Origin: Trametes villosa
Lineage: Eukaryota > Basidiomycota > Agaricomycetes > Polyporales > Polyporaceae
Direction of reading: 5' to 3'
Assembly: GCA_002964805.2 (NCBI GenBank)
Contig: PUDQ02000143.1
Location: forward strand, 258,001-322,000
Length of the DNA stretch: 64,000 nt
Shown: in pieces, positions 22,915 to 35,200 of the stretch
How the letters are laid out: every line of letters begins with the position of its first letter
Numbering within the stretch: the first letter of the stretch is position 1
Notes under the pieces: model-generated
Database searches by the model: none
Told to the model about the DNA's origin: nothing
What the model saw: only the letters and a program-made list of their open reading frames with translations
Position numbers and translations under genes: made by a program

Positions 22915-23130
22915 TCAGAAACATTTCTTCGCCCAACCACGCAGACCCTGGATGCCGCAAAACGCTCGCGCAGGACAGCGCCCATTAACACGAAGTTGAA
23001 GGCGAACGACGTCGGGGAACGAAACTGCGGCGGGTGCAGTGCGCGATCCGCGCCAATCTGTCAAATGCGACGCAATCTCGGATAACTGAGTGTCTGCCGG
23101 GAAGTCACGCCATATTTGGTAGATTTGCAT
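22915..23130 (-). CDS. Possible small or relict protein frame
   Basis: A 71-codon frame from an ATG at 23130 (MQIYQIWRDFPADTQLSEIA ... DVVRLQLRVNG ... GWAKKCF) with an even, protein-like composition, unlike its neighbours. Family not recognised; it could be the end of a decayed larger gene. No clear splice partner was found upstream. Confidence 0.22.
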   Translation of the reverse strand: MQIYQIWRDFPADTQLSEIASHLTDWRGSRTAPAAVSFPDVVRLQLRVNGRCPARAFCGIQGLRGWAKKCF

Positions 23131-26100
23131 GCCATATTTGACCGGCAGACGCTTCAAGTGGCTAGGCTCGATTCATTCTTACTCAACGACTTCAAGAAAC
23201 AACATTTGCTCAACCTCGTGTCTACCACCGGCTGAAAAGAGGCTGATGTTACAGCGGTCATGAGAAAGCGACCTATTAGAGGTTATTTGCAGCGCGTTTT
23301 TACCAACTCAGGTGGGGCCGGCGCTTGTATTGCGCGGTGCGCTCGCATGCGCCTCGCGTGCGTTGGAGAGCTCTACGCGGGGGAGCGATGGCTTCAGCTG
23401 GGGGGGTTTGGAGGCCATCGGCCCACAAATCTTGTATTGCTCCACACGCAATATTTACTGCTCCATGGCGGCGACCCCCGCTGCAAATAACCCCTATTCA
23501 ACGGCTGGCACATTCTCCAGGAGAAGTAATTGTCTCAACGATCTTGAACCGGCTAATATCAAGCTGCTCAGGCAAAGTGCTAGCCGGATTCGGGGACGCT
23601 GCAGCCCAGGACCACCCCGACACGCAGCCACAAAGTTCGCAAGTGCCGAGATGTTCTAGAAATCCACAACATCGACGTCCTGGGCGGACATTATGGGGAA
23701 GCGACATTGCACATTTATGCAATCCCGCGACGCAGAAGAAACGTCACCAGCACAAGGCGCAAACCTTTATTGTTGTGATGGTACGTTCCCGACCTTCTTG
23801 TTCTCCCACCGCACAAAAACCTACCTCTGCACCGGCTCGTCAACCCTATCTGAGACAGACATGATTACGTCCAGGCGTCGAGGGTGTGAAGTCGACGAAA
23901 GGTGGCATGGCGTTCGACCGTTCGACATCGCGATCATGACGGCGCAGACGGGTGCCGTGATGATACGATGCCGGCACAACGCACCGTGTGTAACGCCTCG
24001 CGGGACTCCACACGTCGGCAGGCGGGCGTACGGCCCGCCCGACAGTCCACCACCACGCAAGGCGCGACTCGGTGCGCGATCTTGCTTGCCCTCCTGGTCT
24101 TAGCTCTTCCGCGGAACAGAGGGCCCGAGCAGCGAGGAGAGTTCTGCGCCGCCGACGAAGCAGACCGCAGGGTGGCAAGCGAACCCGCGACCGATCAGCG
24201 TTGCTCCTTCCGCGAACCGTGTTCGCGATACGAGCCTCGTCGCCCAGATGAACCGTCCATCAAGCTCAATCTTCGAGCCCTCCTCTTCGCACCGGTGCAC
24301 GGGATGCGGACTTAGGCCACCCCCATCTATCCCTCGACGAGAGCGCGAGTCATGCCCGTGAGGTAAGCGAGACTCGCCGGGCCTCCCATCTCGAGCCTGC
24401 TTGACTCCTGGCAGCAGTGGCAGGCGTGGGTCTGCTTGCCGGGCGAAGGCGAAGTCGAGGACGCACCCGAACGTGCCAGTGCGGGCCTGCCGTGCAGCCA
24501 TCAAGTCAGCCAAGAGTTAGGTTTGCAGAGTGATTTTCGTGGCGGCTTACGGGAGGGCTATACTTGCGGGCGTCACGCGTGTCCTCGAACGAGGCGGTCC
24601 CATTACCACTTTCGACACGGTGCGAGAGCGTGTCCGGGAGGCCGAAAACGAGGGTGCGTTTCTTCCACCGCGCCCGTACGTCTTTGCGGCCGCTATGGGC
24701 GGGCGCAGATGACGACGCAGCGGGCGTGCGCGCACGCTATGTCATCGCTGACATACATCGGCGCACAGGAGCCGGACGGTCTGACGTATGCAGCCCAGTA
24801 CAATCTCGTCGTGCAGAGGGACGCTGCAGAGCCACGCATCAGGTGCACCCGCGAAAGTTCAAGGCCAGAATCCTTCGCCTTCCATTCACTGCCGAACGGC
24901 GGAAAAACGACCGGCTGGCGAGCCCCGGTGCCTCGCCGATGCCCACCGCCGAGCCGCCCGCGCCATCTTGCCAGCTGGGCCGAGCGAAGAGGGCTTGGAC
25001 GTCACGACCATCCCGGCGGACGCCGCTGCTAGCCCCCTCGCTACTCGCCTCCAGCTGCCGCCGTCTCCCACGCAAGGGCTCGGAGGGGCGTACGTCCTGG
25101 CACGCTGATAGCGGGCGAATCCATGGTGGGGACCGAGCAGTCCACTCCGGCGGGCCGGAGGTCAACTGTGCACGGGATATGCGAGGTGTGCCACATTTAT
25201 TCTCGACGCTCGACAGGGCCTAGCGCACCTCACAGACAGGGCGGTGTCTCCTGACTGCACGGATCCGGGCTGCGAGCTCGCGCTTCGCGGCTCGCGGGAA
25301 GGTGTCCGGGAGGGCGTTCGTAGTGGCAGGCGGCCAATCTGGCCAGCTGCCACCCAGGGCGTCGTGCGATCGTCTTCTGTCGAGAACGGGCGGGCGGGCG
25401 ACCCACGCCCGTACCGTAAGCGCAGCCATACAGAGTTTCCGGACGCTCCCGGGCGACCTTGAGCTTGAGCATGCTTGCAACATGCAGGCGGGTCAACACG
25501 CTACGGCATGATCCCTGCACGCGACAGCGTGGAACGGTATCTCGCCGAGCGCGACGCCGTATCGCACCTCCTGGAATATCTGACAGCCCACCGCCCGCCC
25601 AGGCGTCCAGGCGTGCAGGACGCCCATATCCAGCGAGATGCCGAGCCACCGACACGGGGCTGGCGACAAGCGAACACGCCCGCGCAGAAGGCGGCAGCGA
25701 GGGGCTCGGCCGCCGAACAGCAAGCCTGTGCGACGTGGACGCGCGATCGCGCCGGGGGCGCGTCCGTAACGTCCTGCGCCGGATCGCTGCGGTCAGCGCC
25801 GGCGAGCGGTCTGCTGTGATGGAAGGGGCGAAGCGTACCTCGCAGCTCGCTCCGCCTACCGTCGGCCGTGCCTTGGAGCCGCCGCCACCTTGTTCACGTT
25901 TGCGGTCATCAATGATCAGAGCGAACGAGCGCCGTATCGTCGTCTTGAAGTTGTCACAGTGTTCTTGGTGTTCGGCTTCGGGAGGAGCAGATGTTGTCGT
26001 CGCATCCACTAGCCGGAAACGCACAGACTCGGAGGAACAAAGGCGGTCTATTCCATACGCGGTGCCCTCCTTCGCGGGCCGATCCCCATACACGAGGCTC

Positions 26101-27869
26101 GCATCTCCGCCCGCCCAGACGTCTCCTCGCCCGCCGTCCCCGAGCCGCCGCCCACCCCTGTCGGAGTGCGGGAGCAGGGCGCACGATGTACACATGTGCA
26201 AGAACATCCCGGAAGCGAGCTCGCCAGATGGAGAGTAGGGGGAAGGGGAGCGTCGGAGTCAGCGAGCGTACACGTACCAGCCCCCGTATTGGGCGCCATG
26301 CGCCCGGATGGCGGTGTGCGCGCACTGCGTCCAGGCGGTACCTTGCATCTTCTGTGTTGCGTCTTGCATCTTGCAGCGCGCGGCACGAACTCGTCGGCGG
26401 TGCCGTACGCAAGGCGGACGGACTGCTGACAGCGTGGCGGCCGGGCTTAGGAGGGCCGTCGGAGCTGCGACGAGGCTCGGAACGCGTGCACGGTGGATGG
26501 GCACGAACACGAAGCTCTGCTTCGTGCTTCGCGGCATGCGCGTTCGAGCTCCGCGCCGCGAATTTTTCATGCGTCATGCAGCCGGGGGCTCGGCGGGTCT
26601 CTCTCCTGGCTTCTTGACATACCAAGTTGGGTTTGCATCGAACAATACACGGGGCGTGGTGGACGTACGTGTTGGATGAATTTAGGGCGCGTGTCCGGGG
26701 TGTTATATTGATCGTTTGGTGTAACAAGCGACGACGGGGATGCAGGAGCGAGGCAAGCGGCCGCTACTACGTGATATTACGGCGTGACTGGGTAGAACAA
26801 TGTGAGCTGTGAGCACGAGCAGCGATACACCACGGGAACTTAATTTCGGCGCCCTTACCTCTGGCTCAATAGTTTGATCGATCGTGCCATCCGTGAGGAC
26901 TTCCGCTCACAAGAGGAGTTCGAGATATGGTTGGTATGCCACCAGCCGCGTTCCTAGAGTGTGTGGCGGGCTGCGAGATTTCCCTCAACAGGCCTAGAAG
27001 TGTTGCTGCGCTCTGTGGCTCCCGACAGATCACGTTAGCTCCCTCGCCACCAGTCGACTTCCACAGAACTCGACCAAGTACTCACCTTGCCCCCACCTCA
27101 TCAAGCACACGAGCCACCCCCGCAGCTTCGGGGTAGCCACAACCGGACACCGCTCCCGCCCCGCCACTCACCGAAGTCGAGTCCCGCTCGGGGCCGGGAG
27201 ATAGGCGTGGGCTACACCCTCCGTGCGGGCCCTGCGGCCCACCGCGAACTCCGCCCCGCCGATCGACCTCCCCAGCAGCCCTCGCCGCGCGAAGGCGCAC
27301 GAACGGGGATCGGAGGGCTCCCTCAGCATCCGAGTCCTTCGCCCGCGTACCTGCCCGCGCCCCACCCACTCCGCGCTTCCGGAAGCCACAGCCTATGCAG
27401 AAGTGCGGGCTTCAAAGCGCCGCACAACCATCGCTCGCGTACTTACTGACGAGAGAGGGCGGAAGCTCGAGGCTCGAAAGATGGCGGGCCACCCGCGACG
27501 TGTGATGGCCGCGCTCGCACCCGCCTGCAGCGACCCAGTCACGACGGAGGCCGGGCACAAAAAATCTAAAGCAGCGAGGATGTCCCCAGAACGAGGCTCG
27601 GGCGAAGCCGTCGGGGGTGCGCACGCAGGGCACAAGGGCATGCGGCGGGTGGGCGGTTGGGGCGGGCTCCCGCGTGTGTACGAGACGCCAATGTTTGGGG
27701 CGACGGCCGGGCGGGAGAATGCTGGCGGGCGGGGATTGTGCGTGTGGCCCGCCCGAGGCTATCTGCAGCGTACCACTTTTTCTCTCGCTACCGCGGTCGC
27801 GTACTGCAGCTGCACCCGCCCAGTGCGTTCCCCGACGCCCCCAGAGTCCCCGCCACCAGCCCGTGCGGG

Positions 27870-27876
27870 TATATAG
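27870..27876 (+). promoter_or_regulatory. Orphan TATA-like box
   Basis: TATATAG in the context GCGGGTATATAGAGACGGG, a strong core-promoter-like sequence in an otherwise GC-rich desert. No recognisable open frame begins in the next kilobase on the plus strand. Confidence 0.25.
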
Positions 27877-30227
27877 AGACGGGCCTGAGCGAGCGGCGGC
27901 GCGAGCAGGCGGGGGACACACCAGCCCTTGTCGGATTGAACGATTTTCCAGATCCGTTTAGGGTTCCAGTTACGGTTCGGCGGCTCGGAACTCTCGCGAC
28001 AGCCTTCTCGTCCCACCGCGTGATATTATGGCATGCGTGCCCGCCGCAGCCGCGCGTGCAGCCCTGTCCGTGCATTCATTCCAAGTCGCCGCAGGCCACC
28101 CTACGACGGCGTTGCCGCCTGCATCACCCCCACAAGAACGCCGTCGCCGCGGGCCCAGGCCCAGCCTCGTAGTGCAAAGATGAAGTCATCAGAAGCAGCG
28201 AACCGCTGGGCCGCAAGCCTCCCGCGCACCGAATAGTGCCCGTTATTTGAGCTAGCCGAGGCCACCCACACTCGCCCCGCGCCCCACGCGCCCCCACAAT
28301 TCCGACTTCCCTGCCGCGGCCAACACGCGCGCGGCACAGCAGAACGCGTATGCGCGGCGCAGCCACACAACCCGCCGCTCCACGGAGGAACGAGCGGGAG
28401 CGGAGGGACGCGAGGACGCGCGCCCGGCTGCGGTGCGCACCACACCTGGTGGCCGATCTGCGCCTCTTGAAACCAGGCGAACGGTGCGCTTCGGTACTTC
28501 CGACGCCATCTCGCGCGTACGAGCGCGCATCGCGCGCCCCTGGGCTGCTCCACCGGCGACTTCGCGCGGCACGTAGGAATGGATCGTGATCACACGGCTG
28601 TACGCACTTCCTGGACGCGCGGGCGCGCGCGGTGCATCTGTGTCGGCGCCTGCGCCCGCGCCCGAGCATGCGCCTGCCAGGCACGCCCGCGCCGAGGCAT
28701 TGCTCCGCTCGCAAGCGACGTCGCAGGAGCAGGCGTCGCATCGCGTGCACGTCTCCGGCCAATTCTGCCTCGCCGAGTCCGCCGCGCGCTGGGTGCGTCC
28801 GGAGGACGTAGGGGCGCGCGCGAGATCGAGGGTGGCAGCTGGGAGGCGAGCTGAGCCTATTGGAGGGCCGTGGAAAGCCCGGCTGCCTTCCATCGATCGC
28901 GCGTGCAGTCACAGCGGATATGTGCCGTGACGCTAAACGTGGATAGAAGTTGAAACGCGCAGAAGCAGGCGCGCACCCATCACCGCGCCGGCAGGGACGC
29001 GCTTCTCGTGGGGGAAGCGGCGGCGGGCCGCCGGGCACGGTCGCCAGGGCGGCGGGGATACCAGCCAGATGCGGCGCGCGAGCCTGAGATGCAGAGCGGA
29101 GTCGGATCCGGACGTACTGGACGGGGCTGGAATTGACTCAAGTCGAGAATGAATGCTCGTAGAGAGCTCGGGCTAGGAGGAGCAGCGCTGGGAGATTGCA
29201 CGATTCCGAGGAGGAGTCGCCAAGATGCAGATGCGCACGGAGCTTCAGCGGGGTATCATCGAGGACTCGGGCCAACCCAGAGGCGGGCCTTGCGCTTCGC
29301 AGTCTCGTCGAGCCTCGCTGTGTAGAAGATGGTTTGCGAAGGTGCCGTGTAAAACAGCTGCCAGGGCTGAGAAGAGCTGCGGCTGTACCAGCTAAGTAGT
29401 TTGCGGTAGGCCGGGAACGACGGGCACAGCAAAGAAACGAAATGGCCGGGAACACGCCACATCGGGCTGGAGTAAATATTACGTAACGAGCACTATGGGC
29501 GCCTGTGTAACCACGTTCCCAGCAAGCGCCGCGGTCGACCGGAGACGGTCAATATCCTTCAAAATCACGATGCTCATCAATGTGTTGGGCAGTTCAACAC
29601 GGAAGGCGGTAATGGGAACAGGGTGAGTGGGCGCCGAACAATGCGTACGTGCGTATGGACCTCATAATCTGGTATATTGGCGAAGAGCAGGCACGCCGCG
29701 TGGCAAAAGCGGTGAGAACTTTACGGACGGCCGGGAGCGAGATGCTGGAAGAGCAGGGAGACGGCTGATGATTCGCCTCCGTCGATCAGTAATAAATGGG
29801 CACGGCCAGTCTGCTGGAAGATTTCAGGGACAAATGGAGGGACGCGATGCAACGTGCTCCGCCGCGCCAGTAAGTGCCCCCGCGACCCGGGGTGAGGAGA
29901 GTTGGTGCGTGGAGGCTGATAACGTGTTTCTGACCGTGTTTGTAGGCCGGGTGTACTGTGGCAGGGCCGCTGAGCTTGAATGTCTGGCGGGGAGGCTCCT
30001 CGATGCCGCTGGGATGGGCAACAGCCAGACGGAGGGTCGCGCCGTGAGGACGAAGAGGGAGGAGTGGCGGGCGGGAGGAGCACCGTTCCTGGCCGAAAGG
30101 CGAGATCGGCTGGGGAGAGGGTGCGATGATCTGGCAATGGATCTCGTACGTATACGCGCGACGCGTTCAGAGTTCGGCGGGCCAGACAGAAGTGTGGATC
30201 CCCTCGAGAAGCCTTCCATATAAGGCA

Positions 30228-30234
30228 AGGTGTG
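30228..30234 (+). promoter_or_regulatory. TATA-like box upstream of the 534-aa gene
   Basis: ATATAAG in CTTCCATATAAGGCAAGG, about 255 bases before the start codon at 30486. A second weaker AT-rich site (CATATAGAAGG) lies near 30370. Motif evidence only. Confidence 0.3.
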
Positions 30235-30485
30235 GCATCCAGGCAACGCAGGGGGCGCCGAATGAAAGGGTCAGAGGGAGGCGGGCGGGAAGAGTTGCGG
30301 TGTGGATCTTGGGAAGAAGGGCCCGAAGGGAGTCACGCGGGCGGCACAAGGCCCGGGTAGGACGTTGTCCATATAGAAGGATATCGGCCTACCACGCCCC
30401 CAGCCATCCCTCGCCCAGATCCAGCCCCGCTGCCCTCCCCGTCGCCTCTTAATTTGCCGGCCTTTACCGTCCATCAGCCGTCCCC

Positions 30486-32200
30486 ATGTCTGCCATTGCC
30501 GCCGCCCACTACGCCCCCGCCGCCGCCTCCGTCCCCGACGGCCGCTATGCCGCCCACTACGACCCCGCCACCTTCTTCTCCTACTCCCCGCCGTCCCTCG
30601 GCGCCGTCTCCGCCACCTCGCTCGACGGCCAGTACGGCGCCGGCTCCTCCGGCGCGCCATACCTCTGGGACGCGCACGAACCCGCCGTCCAATCAGCGCC
30701 GGCGTACTCCTCGTCTGCTTCCGCGAACGCCTACCACTCCGCCGCCGCGCCGGCCAGCACCGGCCACTCCTCCGTGACAGCGTCCTTCGCGTACACCGCC
30801 CAGCCCGACTACGCTGCCGTCTCCTCCCACCGCGCCTTCCCCTCCAACCCCTCCCGCGCCGCCCCCGCCCACCATCATGCCGCCCCCGCCCCATCCTCCT
30901 CATCGTCCTCTGCAGCCGCGGCAGCACACGCCTCCTCGTCCGGGCGCGGCCGCCAATCATACACATCGGGGACGCGCTCGTACTCGTCCCTCGCCGCTGC
31001 GGCGACGACCCACGCATCCAGCAGCCACTCCCCGACCCCCCGCCTCCAAAACGCCTCCTGGGACAGCGCGGGGCTGTACACCATCGACCAGGCCGACCCC
31101 GCCCCGCACTCGTCCCCCCAACACGCATACAGCCGCGTCCCGACGTCGACCGTGCCCGCGGCGTCCGCCACCCCGCCCATCAAGGAGGAGGACCCTGAAG
31201 GAGAGTTCATCATCGAGGTCTCCGTCCCCGCCGACCCCGTCCCGAGCTCGATGCCCGAGGTCCCGCTCCGCGCGACGCACGCGCCGCCGAAGATGCGCAG
31301 CATGATGTGCTCCTTCCGCCTCGAGAGCTTTGCGATGCACGACGGCATCCGCTCCGCCGCGACACAGCCGGGCCCGGGCGGGATCGTCGTGGGCCCGCTC
31401 AGGGAGCGGCCGGTCGAGTTCGAGTGGCAGGCGGACCTCGTCGAGCCGCTTATCCCCCAGGAGGAGGACGCGTTCCGGTATGGCGCCGGGAGCTCTGGCA
31501 GCAAATCGCTCGGGTACAACATGACGCGCTCGCCCCCCTCCCCGCGGAAAGCGACCGTGCCGCAGACGATGAGCCCGCGGAGGACGCGTGCGGATTACGC
31601 TACGGCGGGGACGGCGTCCCCCGCGTTGAGCCTCGACTACCCGTCGGTCGACAACGACACGTGGGACGTGTCGTCCGGGTACGGCTCAGTCGCAGACAAC
31701 GGTTCGGGGAGCGGGACGGCAGCCACGGCGAGTCCGACGTTTGCCCCGATCATGACCCCCGCGCAGTCGCTGGGCTGGAGCCTCCGATACCAGCCCGGGG
31801 AGGCCGATTTGGAGTCGCCCGGGGGGTACCATCGGCAGGCACAGGCGGTCACACAAACATCCCGTGCGTCTTCTTCGCTATACGTTCCCAAAGCTGTGCT
31901 AACGGTTCGTTTGTAGTGTCACGGGTGTCTCAGTCGACCGGCCGCTACTTGCTCGGCGGCTCGAGCTCGGCGTCGATGGCGGCGAAGGCGCCGTACCACC
32001 ACCAGCCGCAACCGCAGGCGCAATACGGGTACGACAGCGGGGGATACTCCTCGCGCAGCAGCGGCGGGGGCCGCGCGGCGAGCGGGTACAGCGAGGTGTA
32101 TGCGTCCGCATCGTCGGGCTCGGCGTCCGGGTGGTACCGTGAGTACTCGTTGATTGCGTCGGGTTCTTTCTTGGGTTGACGGCCGGTTTTTCTAGGTTGA
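30486..32200 (+). CDS. Uncharacterised low-complexity protein with a conserved core
   Basis: 534 aa in three predicted exons: 30486..31863, 31917..32138 and 32196..32200. The last junction makes the final codons W-Y-R-stop; if that intron is retained the frame instead ends at 32179. The N-terminal half is Ala/Ser/Tyr/Pro-rich and probably disordered. The middle carries the only segment that looks constrained: an acidic stretch IKEEDPEGEFIIEVSVPA followed by MRSMMCSFRLESFAMHDGIR, then VVGPLRERPVEFEWQADLVE. The C-terminal part is Ser/Gly/Gln-rich (YHHQPQPQAQYGYDSGG). No DNA-binding or catalytic motif is recognised. The composition would suit a regulatory or scaffold protein, but that is inference. 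The pyrimidine-rich 3' region beyond 32200 looks like UTR. Confidence 0.68.
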
Positions 32201-35200
32201 TTGTGCCGTACCAGCGCGAACGCCCTCCCCATTCCACGATACCGTTCCTCCACGCACCTTCGGGTGGTCCTTGCCGGGGATGCACGTCCTCCGCTGTGCG
32301 CCCTTCCCCTCAACTCCCCCCGAGTCCCCCACCGCTCCATCTACCAGGACGGCTGTCGCCTGTCCGACGCCACGTTCTCGACGAGTCGACATGGCCCCTT
32401 CCATCTCTGAGCGAGCTGCCGCCCGGCCGCTCCCGCATCTCGCCCCCGCCCATTCATTCTTGCATACCTTCTTGGACCGCCGCGGCGCATACCTTGCGCC
32501 GCCTGTCGGATACTGTCGTGCTAGGACAATGCACGCGTCTCGTCGTACTGTATTTTAACGTATCCCGCTCGCATACCTCCGTCGCTCTCTGTCCTCCGTC
32601 CCCGCTTTCACGTCCACGTCGAAACCCTACATACATACCTCCCCCGTGCTTGTCTCGTTCTGCTGCTCTTGTCTTACACCGCTCGCTGTTTGCAGTTTGC
32701 TCAAGTTGTCGCTGTCGTTATCGCTCCTCTCTCCGCCCGCACGCATCCATCTCTAGATATCCCCGCATGATACGGTCTCTATCTTTCTCGTTCGCTCACC
32801 CGCTCGCTCCTGCTGCAACGTTTGGTCTCGCTGTCGCTGTCGGTCGTCTGTCGTCTTGGTTCATACCCCGCTCGCTTGTGTGTCTGGTGTCGGTGCTCTG
32901 CTCCATGTGTATTGTACTATTTTCACGCTGGTGGTTCTGCTGTTCTTGTCGTTATGCATGATGAATGTCTTCGATCCTGGCTTGCTCCAACATTCAGTCT
33001 GTTTGTGCTCACAGGGATTCGCACTTCCGCGAACATTCTCGATCTTCGGAGGGGGTGCAATACATTTGTTCGCCGGTGGAGCGGAAAGTGCACCCAAGCT
33101 CGACTTGTTCCCCGGGTGTACCCCGGGTGCAAGTTCGATGGAGCCTGTGTCTCGCACCCGCCTTCGCGGGTGCCTTCGGTGTTCAAACGTTCAAGCTTGA
33201 CTCGAAATGCGTAGGTTCACGGATGGTGCCCCTACCAATAAACTACAGCATGAGAATGCCCACGTCTCCCCGACCCTCCCAGGTCGCGTGCAATCCACCG
33301 ATAATCGACAGCGCGCAGCAGATCGATGCACACAGTGCACGTATAACCGAGCTCGATCTTCGACGCAACGATCGCCGCTCCCATGTGAATTCAGCATATA
33401 CACTCGCTTACACGGAAGACACACGTAGCACACTGGCACAAGATATGCGCGCCCGCGCGTACGTACGTCGGGATTCTCGAGGCACGCACATAGCGCCGGG
33501 CGCGAGCCTCGTCTCTCGACAATGTCAATCCGCACGGATGTCATATACATATAGACAAGGGTTTACGAAAGCAGTGGTCCCGTGCAGCGCGCTCCGTAGC
33601 CTCAGAAGAACCCCCGTCGCGCGTACACGGGCGCGTAACGCGCAGAAGGCATCCCCATCCGCACCCTGCGCGCTTCCGCGCGCGTCGAACGCGACGCGAC
33701 GACCCCAGCGGCCACGCACCGCTGGGAAACCCCGCCAGGGTCTGCGAAAACGCCGCTGCCCCATCCCCATCCCAGCCACGCAGGCCCCCTCGCCCGCGTA
33801 CGTACGCCGCGCACACGCCCGCCCGGCTAGATGCATGTAATGGCCACGGGGCCGCGCGCGCGTCGCACACCCCGTCCGTTAGGCACTAGGGCATCAAACG
33901 CGCCGTGCTGCAGAGGCGATCGTCGAAGGGACGCACCCAGCCCGCGACCGCGGTCTTCCATCTCGCCTTCCAGTCGTGCCAGGACACGGCAGCCTTGGGC
34001 CTGAGCTTGAAGCTCGAAGCCACTCGGTGTGTGGGACGCCTGGACGGCAGACGGCGGCAGAAGACAAACGGCAGCGCGCGGGGCGCAAGTACGCCCAAGA
34101 CCCCGCACGCCGCCGTTCGCAGGCGTGTCGTTCGCGGAGCTCCCGCGGAGTGGCACGCGCACCCTGAATAGCTGCGGGGCCTGGATGCCGGCAGCGGTGG
34201 CGTTAGACCAGGGCGACTGCCCAGGACTGCCCGCGGCTATTCCAGTGGGCGATGGGAGCGCGACGCGCACGCGCACGTCCATGTCGCGTCCGAGCTCTGC
34301 GTGCCCAGCCTCCGCGTCCGAGAGCGGGCGATCGCCGCTCGACGCGCAGCCGGACGAGGCGAAGGGCTCCGCGCCGCCTCGCCCCACCCGGCGGTCCTGG
34401 GCTAGGGGCGCGCTCGGAAATGCCGAGCAACGAGTCAAACACCCACCAGGCGATCCCTAAAACGCACCGCGGACGGAGGGACGGCGACCCAGGCGTGCGC
34501 AGGACCTGGCGTGCGGAGGGAAAGCCCGCGAGAGCCCCGCCTTCGCGGGCAGGATCTGCGGGGAGATCGCGCGGGGCTTCTCGTGCGGATTCGCAGGGGC
34601 GCCGCGCGCGTGCAGACCGCGCGGGCACGCGGAGGGGCGCGGGGTTCGCAGCGTTGGGATGTGCGGCGGGGGGACGGCGGCTGCGCCGGGGCTGGCTCGG
34701 CGGCTGCGTGGGACGCGCGAGGCGGGGGTCGCCGGCGCGCGGGCGCGTGCTGAGCTTACTAGGTTCGCGGGAGAAGGGCGCGGGCGTTCGATGGTCGAGG
34801 CGCGGTCGGTGGGCTGTGGGGCTGCGTTCTATGAATCTGCGAGGAGTGGTGAAGGTTGTTGGGGTGTGGTGTCCCTGATATTGTGCAGGGGTGAGCGGGC
34901 CTGTCTCTTCTCGTTTCTTCACAGAGAAGAGGAAGGTCTCCAGTTCCTTCTGATAGTACACGCTTCGTCTGCAGGGAATATCGGTTATATTGACTCGTAC
35001 GCATGCTGCACGGTCAGCTGCCCTACGTAGGGTCTCTCGCGCACGCACATCTGTCGTTTGGCCAGGATGGAAAGCTTCGAGAGGGGGTCGACATGATGTC
35101 AGTGTTTTTGCCGATTGCTTCGAGAATGGTCACAGGGGATATACAAACCAAGCTCAATGGAAGAGACTCGATAAATCGAAGAACGTACCGCGCGTTTTCC

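Larger units (their letters stand above)
19348..24099. other. Gene-poor region, left half
   Basis: No supported coding gene. Present are short frames without family features, a 52-bp tandem duplication (21249-21351), a possible small minus-strand frame at 22915-23130, and a plus-strand tail-like frame at about 22693-22828 (starting TIASARKFAAFREYD, ending YVDSSSW before TAA). The T-arm-like GGACTCGAACC near 20531 does not fold into a tRNA. No transposase, reverse transcriptase or integrase motifs were seen. Confidence 0.4.
24100..30485. other. Very GC-rich gene-poor region, right half
   Basis: Long frames are open on all six frames (for example 25230-26207 minus and 28124-29038 minus) but their translations are Arg/Ala/Pro-rich with no domain, which is what high GC content alone gives. 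No supported gene, RNA or mobile element. Two TATA-like sites are present, near 27870 and near 30228; the second is in a sensible place for the gene starting at 30486. CG-rich runs are most intense at about 28250-28850. Confidence 0.45.

Noticed and set aside
25230..26207. 325-codon minus-strand frame in the desert
   Set aside because: Arg/Ala/Pro-rich with no domain, and other frames over the same bases are equally open, as expected from GC content.
28124..29038. 304-codon minus-strand frame
   Set aside because: Same reason: composition follows base composition, no family features, several frames open together.
19348..30485. Transposon or retroelement explanation for the gene desert
   Set aside because: I looked for reverse transcriptase, integrase, transposase and helitron motifs in the translated frames and for long terminal repeats, and saw none; a repeat search would be needed to exclude non-coding elements.
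30271..31128. 285-codon minus-strand frame opposite the 534-aa gene
   Set aside because: Gly/Arg-rich mirror of the plus-strand Ala/Ser/Pro-rich protein.
32176..32961. 261-codon plus-strand frame after the 534-aa gene
   Set aside because: Pyrimidine-rich DNA typical of UTR; the preceding gene closes W-Y-R-stop, and no start codon or domain is present.
34203..35048. 281-codon minus-strand frame
   Set aside because: Arg/Pro/Ala-rich without domain; open on the opposite strand as well.
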